Part shown: positions 30,356 to 41,868 of the stretch, piece by piece | How positions within the stretch are numbered: position 1 is the first letter of the stretch | Layout: every line of letters starts with the position of its first letter | Origin: Forficula auricularia | Lineage: Eukaryota; Arthropoda; Insecta; Dermaptera; Forficulidae | Direction of reading: 5' to 3' | Length of the DNA: 64,000 bases | NCBI GenBank assembly: GCA_024734495.1 | Contig: JALMQS010000104.1 | Span: 496,001 to 560,000 of the forward strand | Made by a program: the position numbers and the translations under genes | Notes under the pieces: model-generated | The model's database searches: none | Seen by the model: only the letters and a program-made list of their open reading frames with translations | Told to the model about the DNA's origin: nothing

Positions 30356-31276
30356 CCAGGTGTACCGGAAAGTCATTACCGGTTTTTCTCACCAACAGAT
30401 GCCGCTAGGCTTAAGTATGCAATGTTATGATTTGACACATATGCATTTTATTCTACTGACATCAAGCTTCAAAGCTATACATGTTATATTTTGCGAAAGT
30501 AACACCTTCATAGATTTATACCTCTTTGAAAATGTCAAGTTTCATGCCTGAAAACGTGCATTTGCGGCACGCATTACTTTTCTTATTTAATCAAAAGAAA
30601 AAAGCCGCTGAAAGTCATCGTTTGCTGATAGAAACTTACGGAGAGCATGCTTTAACCTTAAAAACATGTGAGGTGTGGTTTCGAAAATTCAAAAGTGGTG
30701 ATTTCGATATGCAAGATAAAGATCGTTCTGGTAGACCAAAAAAGTTTGAAGATGCGAAACTACAGGAGTTATTGGATGAAGACCCAACTCAAACTCAAAA
30801 ACAATTGAAAAAACAATACACCGACAATAAATAATCAATTTGAACCACGTATTGATCGAAAAACGTCCAGAATGGGCCCGAAGACACGGTAAAGTGATTT
30901 TACAACACGATAACGCGCCGTCTCATAAGGCAAAACCGGTCAAGGAAGCGTTGAAAGCACTTGGGTGGGACATATTATCGCACCCGCCGTACTCTCCAGA
31001 CCTTGCACCGTCCGACTATCAACTTTTCGCATCGATGGGACACGCGCTTGCAGAGCAGCACTTCGCCAATTTCGAAGAAGTTAGAAAATGGCTCGATGAA
31101 TGGTTTTGCTCAAAGGACAAACAGTTTTTTTGGGATGACATCCATAAATTGCCAGAAAGATGGACAAGATGTATAGAATCAAATGGCCAATACTTTGAAT
31201 AAATAAATTTTCCATTTTCTTAAAAATTACGTAGTTTTTTTCGAAAAAACCGGTAATGACTTTCCGGTACACCTAG
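30356..31276 (+). mobile_element. mariner transposon, internally deleted
   Basis: The termini CCAGGTGTACCGGAAAGTCA and TGACTTTCCGGTACACCTAG form ~28-bp imperfect inverted repeats with TA on both sides (30354-30355 and 31277-31278). At 921 bp it is shorter than the usual ~1,300 bp. The missing part is the middle of the transposase. Confidence 0.93.
30526..31202 (+). pseudogene. mariner transposase with central deletion
   Basis: The first frame (30526-30834) gives the N-terminal helix-turn-helix pair, including LRHALLFLFNQKKKAAES, CEVWFRKFKSGDFDMQDK and RSGRPKKFED with the SGRP/AT-hook-like spot. After a stop, a second frame (30840-31202) resumes at LNHVLIEKRPEWARRHGK and holds the second catalytic aspartate in LQHDNAPSHKA and the third in YSPDLAPSDYQLF, spaced as in D,D34D mariners. 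About 120 residues with the first aspartate are missing, so the protein is inactive. The terminal repeats could still be cross-mobilised. Confidence 0.92.
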
Positions 31277-31899
31277 TATATATTGATTTGTAAAATGTTC
31301 AATTTTAAGTGAAAAGCCTGTATATTTAGATAATCTGAGCACGAATTATCAAGAGTTTGATGAATCTCCATTTCCAAGTTGAATAAAATTTTGTTAAGAG
31401 TAGGAGATTTGATTTTTAAGAGCCAATAAAAGAGGGTGTCCTCTGCTTTGTGCAAATAAATATAAAGGAATTCATATCTATATACTTTTATTTGTACTCG
31501 TTTATAGTTTCGAACCCTGTATCTTAAGTTATCTGATAAATATATTTATTTTTCTTTTGAGCAATGACTCAAACTAATTTTCATTCAATTAAATATTCAT
31601 GTTCAAAAATATATATATAATATATATTTATAAGAAAAACTCAATATGAGAGTTAAGCCTACAAAACTTTAGTCTCGAGCACATAAAATTAGATGGATTT
31701 TTATATTCAGTATACAATTGAAAAGATTTATATGAGAGTAACTGAGTTTTTGATTTTTAATAAGAAATCAATTAGCTTTTTGCAAATAAACATATAGGCA
31801 TATATAATGAATAAATATATAATTTTATTTAATTGAAACTACAGCTCCGAAAATTTAGGCTTAAATCTTCATTTTTTTTTAATAAGTATTTATTTATTT
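31277..31899. other. Non-coding; diverged foldback arm
   Basis: AAGAGGGTGTCCTCTGCTTT (31431) and GTGCAAATAAATATA match an arm of the 19.1-kb foldback family. Otherwise AT-rich with no gene. Confidence 0.5.
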
Positions 31900-33775
31900 T
31901 AAGAACAGAAAAGACGAAGAAGGGAAAGAAACATATAAAAAATTAAGATGGAAAGTTATAAGAGAATGTAGAAAAGCAAAGAAAAAATGATTCAAGAAAA
32001 ATGTAAAGAAGTCAACGAAAATCTAGTATTGGGAAAAGTTGATGTAGCCTATAGGGCAATAAAAAGAAATTTTCAAGAAGACAAGCCAAAAAGCAAGAAC
32101 ATAAGAGATAAAGGAGGCCACATTATTCTAAACGAAAACGAACAGGCAAATAGATGGAAGGAACACCTAGAAGAACTCTATGGAGAAGAAAAAACAATGA
32201 ACCCAATAGAAGAAGAAGAATCTGTGGACGAAAACGAATTAGGAGACCCCATACTCAGGTCAGAATTCGAGACAGCTTTGAAGGAACTAAAAAATAATAG
32301 AGCACCCGGAATAGACAATATACAAGCTGAAATCCTAAAGAACTCTGGAGAAAAGGCACGTGACAAACTTTTTGAACTAATTAGCAAAATCTATAAATTG
32401 GGAATCATCCCAAAAGATTTCGAAAAAAACAAAATAGTCACACTTCCCAAAAAGACAGGCGCGGATAAATGTGAAAATTTCAGGACCATTAGCCTAACCT
32501 CACATGCCTCCAAAATCCTAACCAAAATAATCCAAAGAAGAATAGAACAAAGAGTTGAAGAAAATCTGGGGAAGACCAGTTCGGCTTTAGAAGAAACAGA
32601 GGCACCCGAGAAGCAATTCTCTCTCTTAGACTAATAATAGAAAGGGCTTTTATCAGGGAAGAATCTGTCTACATCGGATTCATAGACCTAGAAAAAGCAT
32701 TCGATAACGTCAATTGGGAAATTATGTTTAAAATATTAAAACAGGCGGGAATAAAATTCAGAGAGAGAAGACTAATCTACAATCTATATCAAAACCAGAC
32801 GGCAATTATAAATATTGGTGATGAACAAAGAGAAGCCAAAATAAAAAAGGTGTAAGACAAGGATGTGTGCTGTCACCCATGATTTTCAACTTATACATAG
32901 AAGAAGCGATTAAAGAATTCAAAGACAAAATTGATACAGGTATAGAAATCCAAGGTCAAAAGATCGCTATGTTAAGATTTGCCGATGACATTGCCCTTCT
33001 AGGAAGCAATAAAAAAGAATTAGAGGACGCCTTGAATGGAATTAACCAAATCCTAATAGAAGAAATCAAAATGAAAATAAACAAGAATAAAACCAAGGTC
33101 CTAGTATGTACAAAAAAAGAACAAACGAGACAGGAATGCATCAAAATTAACCAAGAAAACCTAGAAGGAGTTAAGGAATTCCGCTACCTAGGAAGTAAAA
33201 TAACATGGGATGGGAGGAGCAAAAACGAAATTAAATCAAGAATTGCCCAAGCAAAAATGGGGTTTAATTCAAAACAAAAACTAATATGCTCCTCCTCAAT
33301 CAGCTTAGCAAACAGGAAGTTGCTATTGAAGACATATGTATGGAGCATAGCCATGTACGGGTGTGAAACCTGGACAATTGGAAAAGCGGAGAGAAAGAGA
33401 TTGGAGGCTTTCGAAATGTGGTGCTACAGAAGAATGATGAATATCAAATGGATGGATAAAATTACAAATGAAGAAGTTCTTGGAAGAATCGGAGAAAGAA
33501 GAACCTTGTGGAAGAGTCTGAAGAAGAGAAGAGGTCAGATGATGGGGCACACACTGAGACATGGGGGACTGCTTAGGGATATCTTGGAGGGGAGGTGGGA
33601 AAGAAAAGGGGAAGGGGAAGAACCAGATTAGAATATTTCAACCAAATAATTGGGGATATGGGATGCCAGACATTTAGAGAGGTTAAACAGCTGGCGGGGG
33701 ACAGAGTCGAGTGGAGACGGATTGTTGCATCAAACCAGTCTTAGGACTGTATACTCAATGATGATGATGATTTAT
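31900..33775 (+). mobile_element. Non-LTR retrotransposon (RTE/L1-like), 5' truncated
   Basis: Starts within the region between endonuclease and RT, and ends in a (TGA)n microsatellite at 33758-33772, a 3' end style known from RTE-type elements. Carries one RT pseudogene in three frame segments. Confidence 0.75.
31930..33631 (+). pseudogene. RTE/L1-like reverse transcriptase, two frameshifts
   Basis: Segment 1 (31987-32634) has ALKELKNNRAPGIDNIQAEI and IVTLPKKTGADKCENFRTIS. Around 32570 the frame shifts, and 32570-32850 reads on with QFGFRR, then GFIDLEKAFDNVNW. Near 32850 it shifts back, with VRQGCVLSPMIFNLYIEEA and the catalytic LRFADDIALL in segment 3 (32867-33631). Segment 3 ends with the thumb and C-terminal ETWTIGKAERKRLEAFEMWC. 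This order is that of an arthropod endonuclease-reverse transcriptase. The N-terminal endonuclease is absent. Confidence 0.85.
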
Positions 33776-33989
33776 TTATATCCAAACGCCTCCCACCTGA
33801 TCGCGCATGCGAAGATCCCGGCTGATCCTTTTGTCTATAATATAAAAATCTTTTCTTCGTTCCCTAATGTATTTATTTAATCGTATCTTTCCTGTATTTG
33901 ATTGTGAGAATGGAAAGCAGGTGATTTTTGTCAAATATTAAGTGAAAATAATATCCGAATTTATATATTTCTAACTTGAAATAATGAAG

Positions 33990-34464
33990 TTAAATATATT
34001 TATAATTTTCTCATTAATATATTTAAGAATAATTAACACATTAACGAGAATTGTTTTGATCGCGCTTATTAAACAAGATATATATGGCGAGACTATTGCT
34101 GGTTGAAGCTATTGGAGTCTGCTGAGTCTTAAGTCTGGACCAGAGAGAATGAAAAAGATGTGATCCATTTGGCTATAACCCAGCATCATTTCGCGAATGG
34201 CCCGCATGACACTTTTCATATCAAACATCATATCACTGTTTGATATAAAAAGGCTGGCCATTCGCGAAATGATGCTGGATTATAGCCAAATGGATCACAT
34301 CTTTTCATTCTCTTTGGTCCAGACTTAAGACTCAGCAGACTCCAATAGCTTCAACCAGCAATAGTCTCGCCATATATATCTTGTTTAATAAGCGCGATCA
34401 AACAATTCTCGTTAATGTGTTAATTATTCTAAATATATTAATGAGAAAATTATAAATGTATTTA
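33990..34464. mobile_element. Intact GATCGCGC-family foldback (~475 bp)
   Basis: TATAATTTTCTCATTAATAT, GATCGCGCTTATTAAACAAG, GGCGAGACTATTGCTGG, CTTAAGTCTGGACCAGAGAG and ATCATTTCGCGAATGG form a left arm mirrored to 34464. The loop is about 34205-34250. This uninterrupted copy provides the empty-site reference for the split copies at 11935-14220 and 46156-48445. Confidence 0.85.
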
Positions 34465-34494
34465 TTTATATTTATTTGCACTCGTATGTTTAAA

Positions 34495-34745
34495 GCACCA
34501 TTTCTAGAAGATCACCAAAGTTAAGAAACATGTGGTGTGACTTGTTCTGAGCTGGGTAACCTCTCTGTGCTGTTGCTATTTTTACAGTCGTGGTGTGTAC
34601 TTTTGCATCCCATTGATTGAATAGAAAACCCTGAAAGGAGATACTGGGAGTTGTGCGGCCCTTTATCTTTGCTAGAAACGCAACAGCTCTACCCCTTAAG
34701 AGAGTATGCTGTATTGCATTGTCAGTAATGGCAAAAGCTGGCTAA
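34495..34745 (+). pseudogene. 5S rRNA-like sequence (possible SINE3 or pseudogene)
   Basis: GATCACCAAAGTTAAGAAAC (34510) and GAGCTGGGTAACCTCTCTG (34549) match the internal control region of 5S rRNA (GATCACCGAAGTTAAGCAAC and GGATGGGTGACCGCC) at the right spacing. The 5' 25 bases and the closing helix are not recognisable. About 165 bp downstream (to CAATGGCAAAAGCTGG-like sequence at 34735) look non-repetitive and could be a SINE body. Degenerate, so probably not a working 5S gene. Confidence 0.55.
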
Positions 34746-34921
34746 AGCATAATTAATTGTTTTGTTTACAATATTTTATTGATTATTAATTTGTATTGCT
34801 GAAAAAAAAATAAGGCTAAGGTAGGCACATACAGTCGATTTTCAGTCGACCAACAATTTAGTTGGGTTGGTTTGAAATCGTGATGCAGTATCAATTTATA
34901 ACCCACTCTAATTAACTAACT

Positions 34922-36168
34922 AAGGAGTCATTCCGTGCCAAATCAACACACTTTAAATTTTTTTAAACATAGAACCCATTACCATCCCATCATTATACTT
35001 TGCATAGTAGTTTATGAAAGTACTTGAAAAAAAAATTATTACAACCTATGTCATGTTGTATGTCTCTGAAAAGAGCATTTAAATTTTGGGTGCCTTTTTT
35101 ACTTGTATTGATAGGGAGGAGGAGAATAAAAAGTGGAAACAAAGAGAGAATTGTCCTAAGAAGAAATTAATAAGCCAATTGACGAATGATATGGTGCAAT
35201 TTTAATCTATATATTAAATTATTCTTATATATTTATAGTCGTAGGACGTCCGGTGCGTCGTTTATTTGACTAGCAAAGAACGAATTCAATTTTCGTTCCA
35301 TTACTATCTAAATGCAAAAAAAAGAGAGGAAAAAGTAAAACTTTTTCAAAACTCCGTAGGCTGTTTGAAGTTTTAGTGAATATCACAAAACACACCTTTC
35401 GATTGTTTATTATTTTTAACTATAGAAACTGATTAAAATCTCAAAAAAATTATTCAAAATAATTGTTTATTTTCAACAGAAAATTCTGGACCAAAATCTA
35501 ATCAGTCCTACACTGGAAATACAACAATTTAAGCACAAGAACTAACTTTTTAAGACTTTTCGATCTTAATATAAATTATTATATTTCTTAAATAAATCGA
35601 CCAATATATATATATATATATATATATATAATAATACAAAAAAGTGCAGATGCAACTCATCTAGTCCGCGTTATCTTGCATCGTAAAAAGGAGGATAGAA
35701 ATTTTTTTAGCAACAACTTGTTGATAAGACTTGAGAGGTAAGTGGGAATATTCTTTTAGAATGGTCCATTGATGGTGAAATAAGAGAATTAATTGAAAAA
35801 TAATTATTTTTTAAATTTAAATTTAGGGAACGAAGAAAAGATTATTTTTATTATAGACAAAAGAATCAGCCGGGGCTATTTTTTAAGTTTCGACTAGATT
35901 GTACTAGGCTAGGGTAAATTCAAATGATCACTAAAATTGGAGTGTTTGCAAATTTTAAATTTGCTTGATTTTTTTGTACTTTATGAAAAAGGCTTCTAGC
36001 TTAACTTTCAAACTATTTTGAAAAACCATTCTCTTGAACAGTTTGTCAAAAAAGTTTTAAAATTCACCCAGAAGCCTTATTCATAAAGTACAAAAAAAAA
36101 ACATGTAAAAAAATAAAGCAAATCATTAAAAATTTCTAAACTGTTCGATTTGGTGTGGGAATGGCCTT
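34922..36168. mobile_element. Element with imperfect TIRs, class unknown
   Basis: AAGGAGTCATTCCGTGCCAA at the left and, read inward from 36168, AAGGCCATTCCCACACCAAA share most positions over about 26 bp. Inside, GATTTTTTTGTACTTTATGA and GGCTTCT (35968-35996) are inverted at 36070-36110. No transposase frame. Confidence 0.5.
35598..35632. repeat. (TA)n microsatellite
   Basis: About 15 TA units. Similar TA/GA-rich tracts occur at 36265-36400. Confidence 0.9.
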
Positions 36169-36429
36169 CCATATATATTTTTATTATTAATCTAATTTCA
36201 CCATAGATGGTACAACCCAAAAGAATCTCCTAGGTATATTATTATTCCTATCTCTTGTGTATTATAGTTATATATATAGAGAGAGAGATACAGTATACAC
36301 CTATATTATATACTAATATATATATATATATACACACAATATATATTATAGTCTTATTTACTATAATATATACTAATATATATATATATATATATAAAAT
36401 ACTAATTATAATTCATAATACACAAATAT

Positions 36430-36665
36430 AAAGAATGTTGAATTGGCCATCCACCATCCCCAACCATCCACCCAACGCGAAACACGACTTATATAGCCGG
36501 GGTCCCCTCCAAACGGCCAGCCGAAAGCCAGCGGAGCCGACCGACTCCCGGCGGAGAAGCGGCATGAGCGGGGGAGATATCCCTCCCCGCCGCTTCTCCC
36601 ACGGGACTCGGCCGAGTCTCCTGTCAGCCGGCCGGCGGAGTTAGCGAGGTGGGAAGGGGCTTTCA
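36430..36665. repeat. GC-rich palindromic island
   Basis: GGCGGAGAAGCGGC (36550) pairs with GCCGCTTCTCCC (36589), with GCGGGGGAGATATCCCTCCC at the tip and outer CGACTCCCG/CGGGACTCGG arms. CpG-rich, in strong contrast with the flanking AT microsatellites. Short open frames on both strands reflect the palindrome. Origin unknown. Confidence 0.75.
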
Positions 36666-37390
36666 AAGGATCTCATTAGGATTTTTGAAATGAAAGGGGG
36701 TTTCTTTTAATAAATAGTATTTATTCAATTGTTTTTTTTTATACATACTATTATACATATAAATTATTATTCAAACATATATATATATAATAATTCGATT
36801 ATTTATATTTAAACATATCATATTCAAAAGTTTTCTTGAAGATGAACAGTATGAGCAGGAGGTTGAATCAGCAAGTGCTATCTGGAAAAGAAATACATCA
36901 AATTATTAGAATATACAGTAATTAAATAAATTAATATTTTATCATAGTAATTCTAATTCGTCGATATAAAATATTCTTTTATTTCCCTATTTTCTCAAAT
37001 ATATTAATTACAATCTTGTTTATTTTCAGATGGACAACTCGATTCGACCATCCCACAAATTAACAAAAAGAAAGAAGAAAAATTATACTCTTGCAATATT
37101 TTATATATTATATTAAAATATTTTCAAGTAAATTATTTTCTATGTATTGAAATTACTTAATTTTAATAAAAAACAAACTGAAATGTTATTTGAATATTTA
37201 TTTTTTATTTATTAAAAGTAGTCACCTTTTTTTACTAACTATTGATTAAAAGTACTTATTATAATTATTTTAAATTATTTTTCCTAACAAACAAGATTTA
37301 TTTTTAATACTTAACTAAGAGATGTGCATGATCATTTGTGCAATATTGTACAAAATGCAAATTTGTTAATCAACCAAATTTTATATTTTT

Positions 37391-39165
37391 CAAATTAGCT
37401 TGTTATTTTATTTTATAGAGGGATAAAAATAAATTGTTTTATATAATATTATATTAGGGAGAAAAATTAATAAAAATAAATATAAATTCTTTTTATTAAA
37501 ATGAATAGGTAGGTATTAAATAATTTGAGATCATTGGTATTTTATAAAATCTTGTTCACAATTGAATTTTGTTTAAAAGAATGAACTAATTTTATTCAGG
37601 GAAACATTCAAGGTGAAACATTTATTAAAATTAAAAATGGATTATGAGCAAGAATCAATAGGTATATACGAGGGGTGAACCGCGATTGGAATTAGGTGTA
37701 CACGTCTTTGGAGTTAAATGGAATTATTTTGGAATTCATTCTTCTACTTGGAAATGAAAGTGGAAGTGGAAGTAGGTGTCACGATATTAGGTCGCGGTTC
37801 ACCCCTCGGATATATATATATATTTTCGGGCGACGAGCCGAGTTTAAATTGATAACTAAATTTAAAATAGAAAAATATTTATTTGAACATGTGGGAGGCA
37901 ATTTTTACCTTTGCAAAAAAAGGGGGGGGGGCCCTTATGTTAATGCTCAAATAATTTTATATTTAAAATTAATCACAAAAACAAAAGCTTCAACAGCTTC
38001 ATTACTAATTTTATATTTAGTTATCAATGTAAACTCCTGAGGAATGGCTCGTTGCTCGAAATTATATATTCTATTAAATTGAAAGTTTTTGTGCCGAGGG
38101 TAGTAGAATTTTTATATAGGTATATCATTTTATTTATAACGAGACTATATAGTTTCGTTATAAATAAAATTTATAATTCCAGCAGAAGACACACTCTTTT
38201 ATTGTCTCCTATTATATTCTAGTACCTGGAGGCACCGAGCGATGCGCGGTAACTTCTTCCTTCAGTTAAAACCCGAATCACCCACTCCTGCACCTGTTTT
38301 GATTCAACCATATGATTCATTTTTATTCATCCAATTGTTAATAAATAAAACCTATCAAAATGTGTTGTTTTTTCAGAAAATTGAGACCTGCTCTTGATTA
38401 TTTTTTATTCTATTAAATAAATAAAGTTCATTATAAAAACAATTATAAAACGTTTATTAATATTTCTAACGTTTAGGGACAACAAAATATGTTAAAATCC
38501 ACAATCACAATACTTCTTCAAGGCCTTTGAGAATAAAGGATTTACCCGACCCATTGTCTGCCTGAGCACAAAAGGAAAAGGGAAACCTTTTTTTAAAACC
38601 CTAAGAATGGGATTTGTCTACCTGAGAATAATTAATTTGATTACGAAAAAACCCATCAAAAACAATTTTCTCGAAGATGAGACCGTGACAGATCGAATTG
38701 TCACCCCAAAAACCCCGTGAATTTCATCAAAATCGGTAAAGCCGTTTTCAAAATAGAACCAAGATACAAATATATAAACAAATAAATAAATATATATACA
38801 AATATACAATTTTTGCTCGTTTAATAAGAGTAGATATTGATTCTTGCTCATAAGAAATACTTATTTCTTTTATTTGTGAAACCTACCTAGTAATCCTTTT
38901 TTAATTTTAATTTTATTAATTATGTTTCACCTTGAACCTCCACCATTTTCCCCCTCAATAAAATTAGTTCTCTTTTAAAAAAAATTCAATTGTGAAATAA
39001 ATATCTATATGAAATAATTATGATCTCAAAGTATTTAATACCGACCTATTCATTTTAATAAAAATATTTTTTATATTTATTTTTATTAACTTTTCTCCCT
39101 AATATAATATACATATAAAACCATTTATTTTTATCCCGCTATAAAATATAATAACTAATGTGAGA
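37391..39165. mobile_element. Right-arm copy of the 21.2-23.0 kb foldback
   Basis: Mirror of 21206-22980, including the hammerhead-family head near 38930 (minus), the Helitron-like scrap (minus strand, about 38521-38591) and the MITE at 37669-37808. No notable difference seen. Confidence 0.7.
37669..37808. mobile_element. 140-bp MITE, right-arm copy
   Basis: Same inverted ends as 22563-22702 (CGAGGGGTGAACCGCGA). Confidence 0.8.
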
Positions 39166-39295
39166 AAAATAAAAGTTTATTTGTCAAACATACCTAGAAA
39201 GTAATCCATTTTTAATTTTAAGAAATTACTAACTTTACTAAAGAACTAAATTAAATGATGACCTAAATTCTATTAAATTACTGTATGAAATCATA

Positions 39296-39804
39296 TTTCT
39301 AAAGAAATAACGAGAGATTGTCGTCTTCTAAATCCGAGCAGTTATTATTGATAATCACTGGAGAGAATTGATGGGAGGAAGCCCAAGGATAATTAATTTA
39401 ATTTAAGAAACAAATTCTATTGATGTTTCTGTTAAAAAAGAGCAAATTTCAAGCACTGCTGAAGGAAAGAAGAAGAAAGTATTCTGTATGTTTCCTTCGT
39501 TGACCCTTTTAAACCCTGAAGAAGGGGGGAAGATTCTCCTAAACTTCAATTTTTAAGATGAAAAAATAACGTTCCAATAAATTTGTTTTAATAGGAATTT
39601 TTTTTCATTATCCTTGGGCTGCCTTCTATCGATTCTCCATTGAAATTCTACCAGTCTCTCCAAAAATAAAATACTTCTAATATGTTATGGATAATTTTTT
39701 ATTCCATGTGAGCAGTGTGGTGGTATTGACCCCTTGGGAATCGAACCCCAAACGCTCGGGGTTATAAGTCGACAATATTTCGTGATTTCTTTAGAAATTT
39801 TAAG
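39296..39804. mobile_element. tRNA-related foldback with hammerhead copy D, right arm
   Basis: Mirror of 20567-21075. On the plus strand the degenerate hammerhead has CTGAAGA at 39516-39522, GGGGGGAAGATTCTCC and TAAA in place of GAAA. The B-box is on the minus strand near 39741-39751. Confidence 0.6.
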
Positions 39805-39925
39805 TCTCCTAATATCAACAAATTGAACTTTTATAAGAATATTTATATTGAGACTGTTTATGAAGGCAAGTCTCAAAACTCAATATAAAATAAATAAATA
39901 ATTATTATTATTAAATAGAAACCGA

Positions 39926-40516
39926 ATGTTTTCTACATTTGATTCAATCGCGAATCAACTGTAGGGAATTTTTGTCAAATATTGAGTGAAAATAATATTT
40001 GAACTAATTTTTTCTCACTAATATAACAAAGAATAATTGCCATATCAATGAGAATTGTTTTGACCGCGCTTATTTGAAAAAGATATTTATCACGAGACTA
40101 CTGCGGATTATGCTATTGAAGTCTGTGGAGTCTTAAGTCCAAGGACCAAGAGAGAAAAAGATGGATCCACTTAGCTACAATCCAACGTCATTTCGCGTAT
40201 AGCCCGCTAGACATTCGGATGGATCACCAAGTGAATTTGAAATCTCAGATGTTATATATTCAATCTCCCAGCCCAGAGCGCTCGGTCTATTAGCATGTAT
40301 GTTAGATGCTTGCCATAAATTAATCGAATGTTTTCTACATTTGATTCAATCGCGAATCAACTGTAGGGAATTTTTGTCAAATATTGAGTGAAAATAATAT
40401 TTGAACTTATATTTATATTTCTAACTTGAAATAATAATCTTAAATAAGCGCGGTCAAAACAATTCTCATTGATATGGCAATTATTCTTTGTTATATTAGT
40501 TAGAAAAATTATAAAA
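39926..40516. mobile_element. GATCGCGC-family foldback, right arm
   Basis: Mirror of 19855-20445, including the 83-bp direct repeats (39926-40008 and 40327-40409). Confidence 0.7.
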
Positions 40517-41095
40517 ATTTATTAAATAGAAGTGATTGAGAATTGATTCGATATTATTAGTTTGAGATTTACAATTTAACCAAACATTCAACAAATAGAT
40601 TGTCTATTTTCAAAACTACCAAATAAATTAAAGAATCAAAATATTTCAATGTTACAAGGATAAAAAAAGAAAGAAGAATCAAGGTATATTCATGGGGTGA
40701 ATAGAAACAAAATTCAGCAAAAAAATAAATGGTTAATTTTATGCTGCTGATTAGAATTCAAATTAATACTCATGATTTATAACATATAAAAATAAATATT
40801 TCTTGAATATTTTTCAATACAAACAGCAGTTAAATATTATAAATAAAAAAACGACAAGAAATGTATTAAAATTGTATTTTCTTTACACATGTTTTGGGAC
40901 ATTTATTTCTAATTGGTATGTAATTAAAAAATGGAATAAGTGTCTTTATATAATGTACATTTATATAATTTCATTTATAAAGGGCTTATTGCAATAACAT
41001 AAGGCACAAAAATGATAACATAAAAGGGTTCAAAGTTTTAGAAAAATCTATAAAATTAATTACCACAGATTTTTGGTAGCTAGTATTTTTAATTG

Positions 41096-41341
41096 AAAAG
41101 TTTTTGTTTTGCCGAGAGTAGCAGAGTTGTTGATTCACAAAGAGAAACAAAGAGGTTGTCCTCTGCTTGATGCAAATAAACATACACACATATATATCGA
41201 GATGATATATCTGTATATATATTATTTATTTGTTTGATGAAATAAATAATATATATACAGATATATCATCTCGATATATATGTGTGTATGTTTATTTGCA
41301 TCAAGCAGAGGACAACTCTTTGTTTCTCTTTGTAAGTATTT
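41096..41341. mobile_element. ATCGAGATGATATATC foldback, right arm
   Basis: Mirror of 19030-19275; arms pair around 41238. Confidence 0.8.
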
Positions 41342-41682
41342 TTAATGTGTGCTTTTTTCGATTCCTATCAGCTATGGTTGGATAAAAGGCAATGAATAAA
41401 GTATTTTTTAAAAATCACGTGGCTTGTTATGTTATTACAATAATCCTTCATATATATATATATTTTTTTTATATATATATAATTTTTATCTGTAACGAAA
41501 TTTTCTCTGGAGAGAGACGGACAAGTAGAACTAAAAGTTATTAATTATTCAGACTCAGCTAAATTCAAAAGAAATCATGGATTTTAATTGAATGTAATGG
41601 AAGGCAGCCCAGGGGTAGTGAGGAAAGAAAAAAATTAACACATATCAAATAAGGTGTAATTTATTGGAATCCTTCCTCCTTT

Positions 41683-41738
41683 CCTTTCAAATCGACGTTT
41701 CGGAGGATTCTTCCCTCCTTCTTCAGGATTTCAAAGGG
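41683..41738 (-). ncRNA. Hammerhead ribozyme motif, type I, complete core (right arm)
   Basis: The minus strand is identical to 18632-18687: CTGAAGA (complement of 41720-41726), GGAGG/CCTCC stem II, GAAA, ACGTC, and an extended stem I. Confidence 0.8.
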
Positions 41739-41812
41739 TCAATGAAAAATGAAAAAATGAAAACACTGTTGTGGAGAGAGGAAGGAAGCATTTTATTTGT
41801 TTCCATCATTGA

Positions 41813-41868
41813 CCCCTTGAAACCATGAAGAAGGAGGGAAGAATCCTCCGAAACGTCGGTTTGAAAGG
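41813..41868 (+). ncRNA. Hammerhead motif, inactivated (copy C, right arm)
   Basis: ATGAAGAAGGAGGG then CCTCCGAAACGTCGG. The first core C is A as in the left arm, but the ACGTC at the cleavage site is intact here, so this base differs between arms. Confidence 0.65.

Larger units (their letters stand above)
33819..35875. repeat. ~50-bp inverted pair 2 kb apart
   Basis: GGCTGATCCTTTTGTCTATA and AATCTTTTCTTCGTTCCCTAA (33819-33867) are mirrored at 35826-35875 (TTAGGGAACGAAGAAAAGAT...). The interval contains the foldback at 33990, the 5S-like sequence and most of the TIR-like element at 34922. It may be the terminal repeats of an older composite element. Confidence 0.65.
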
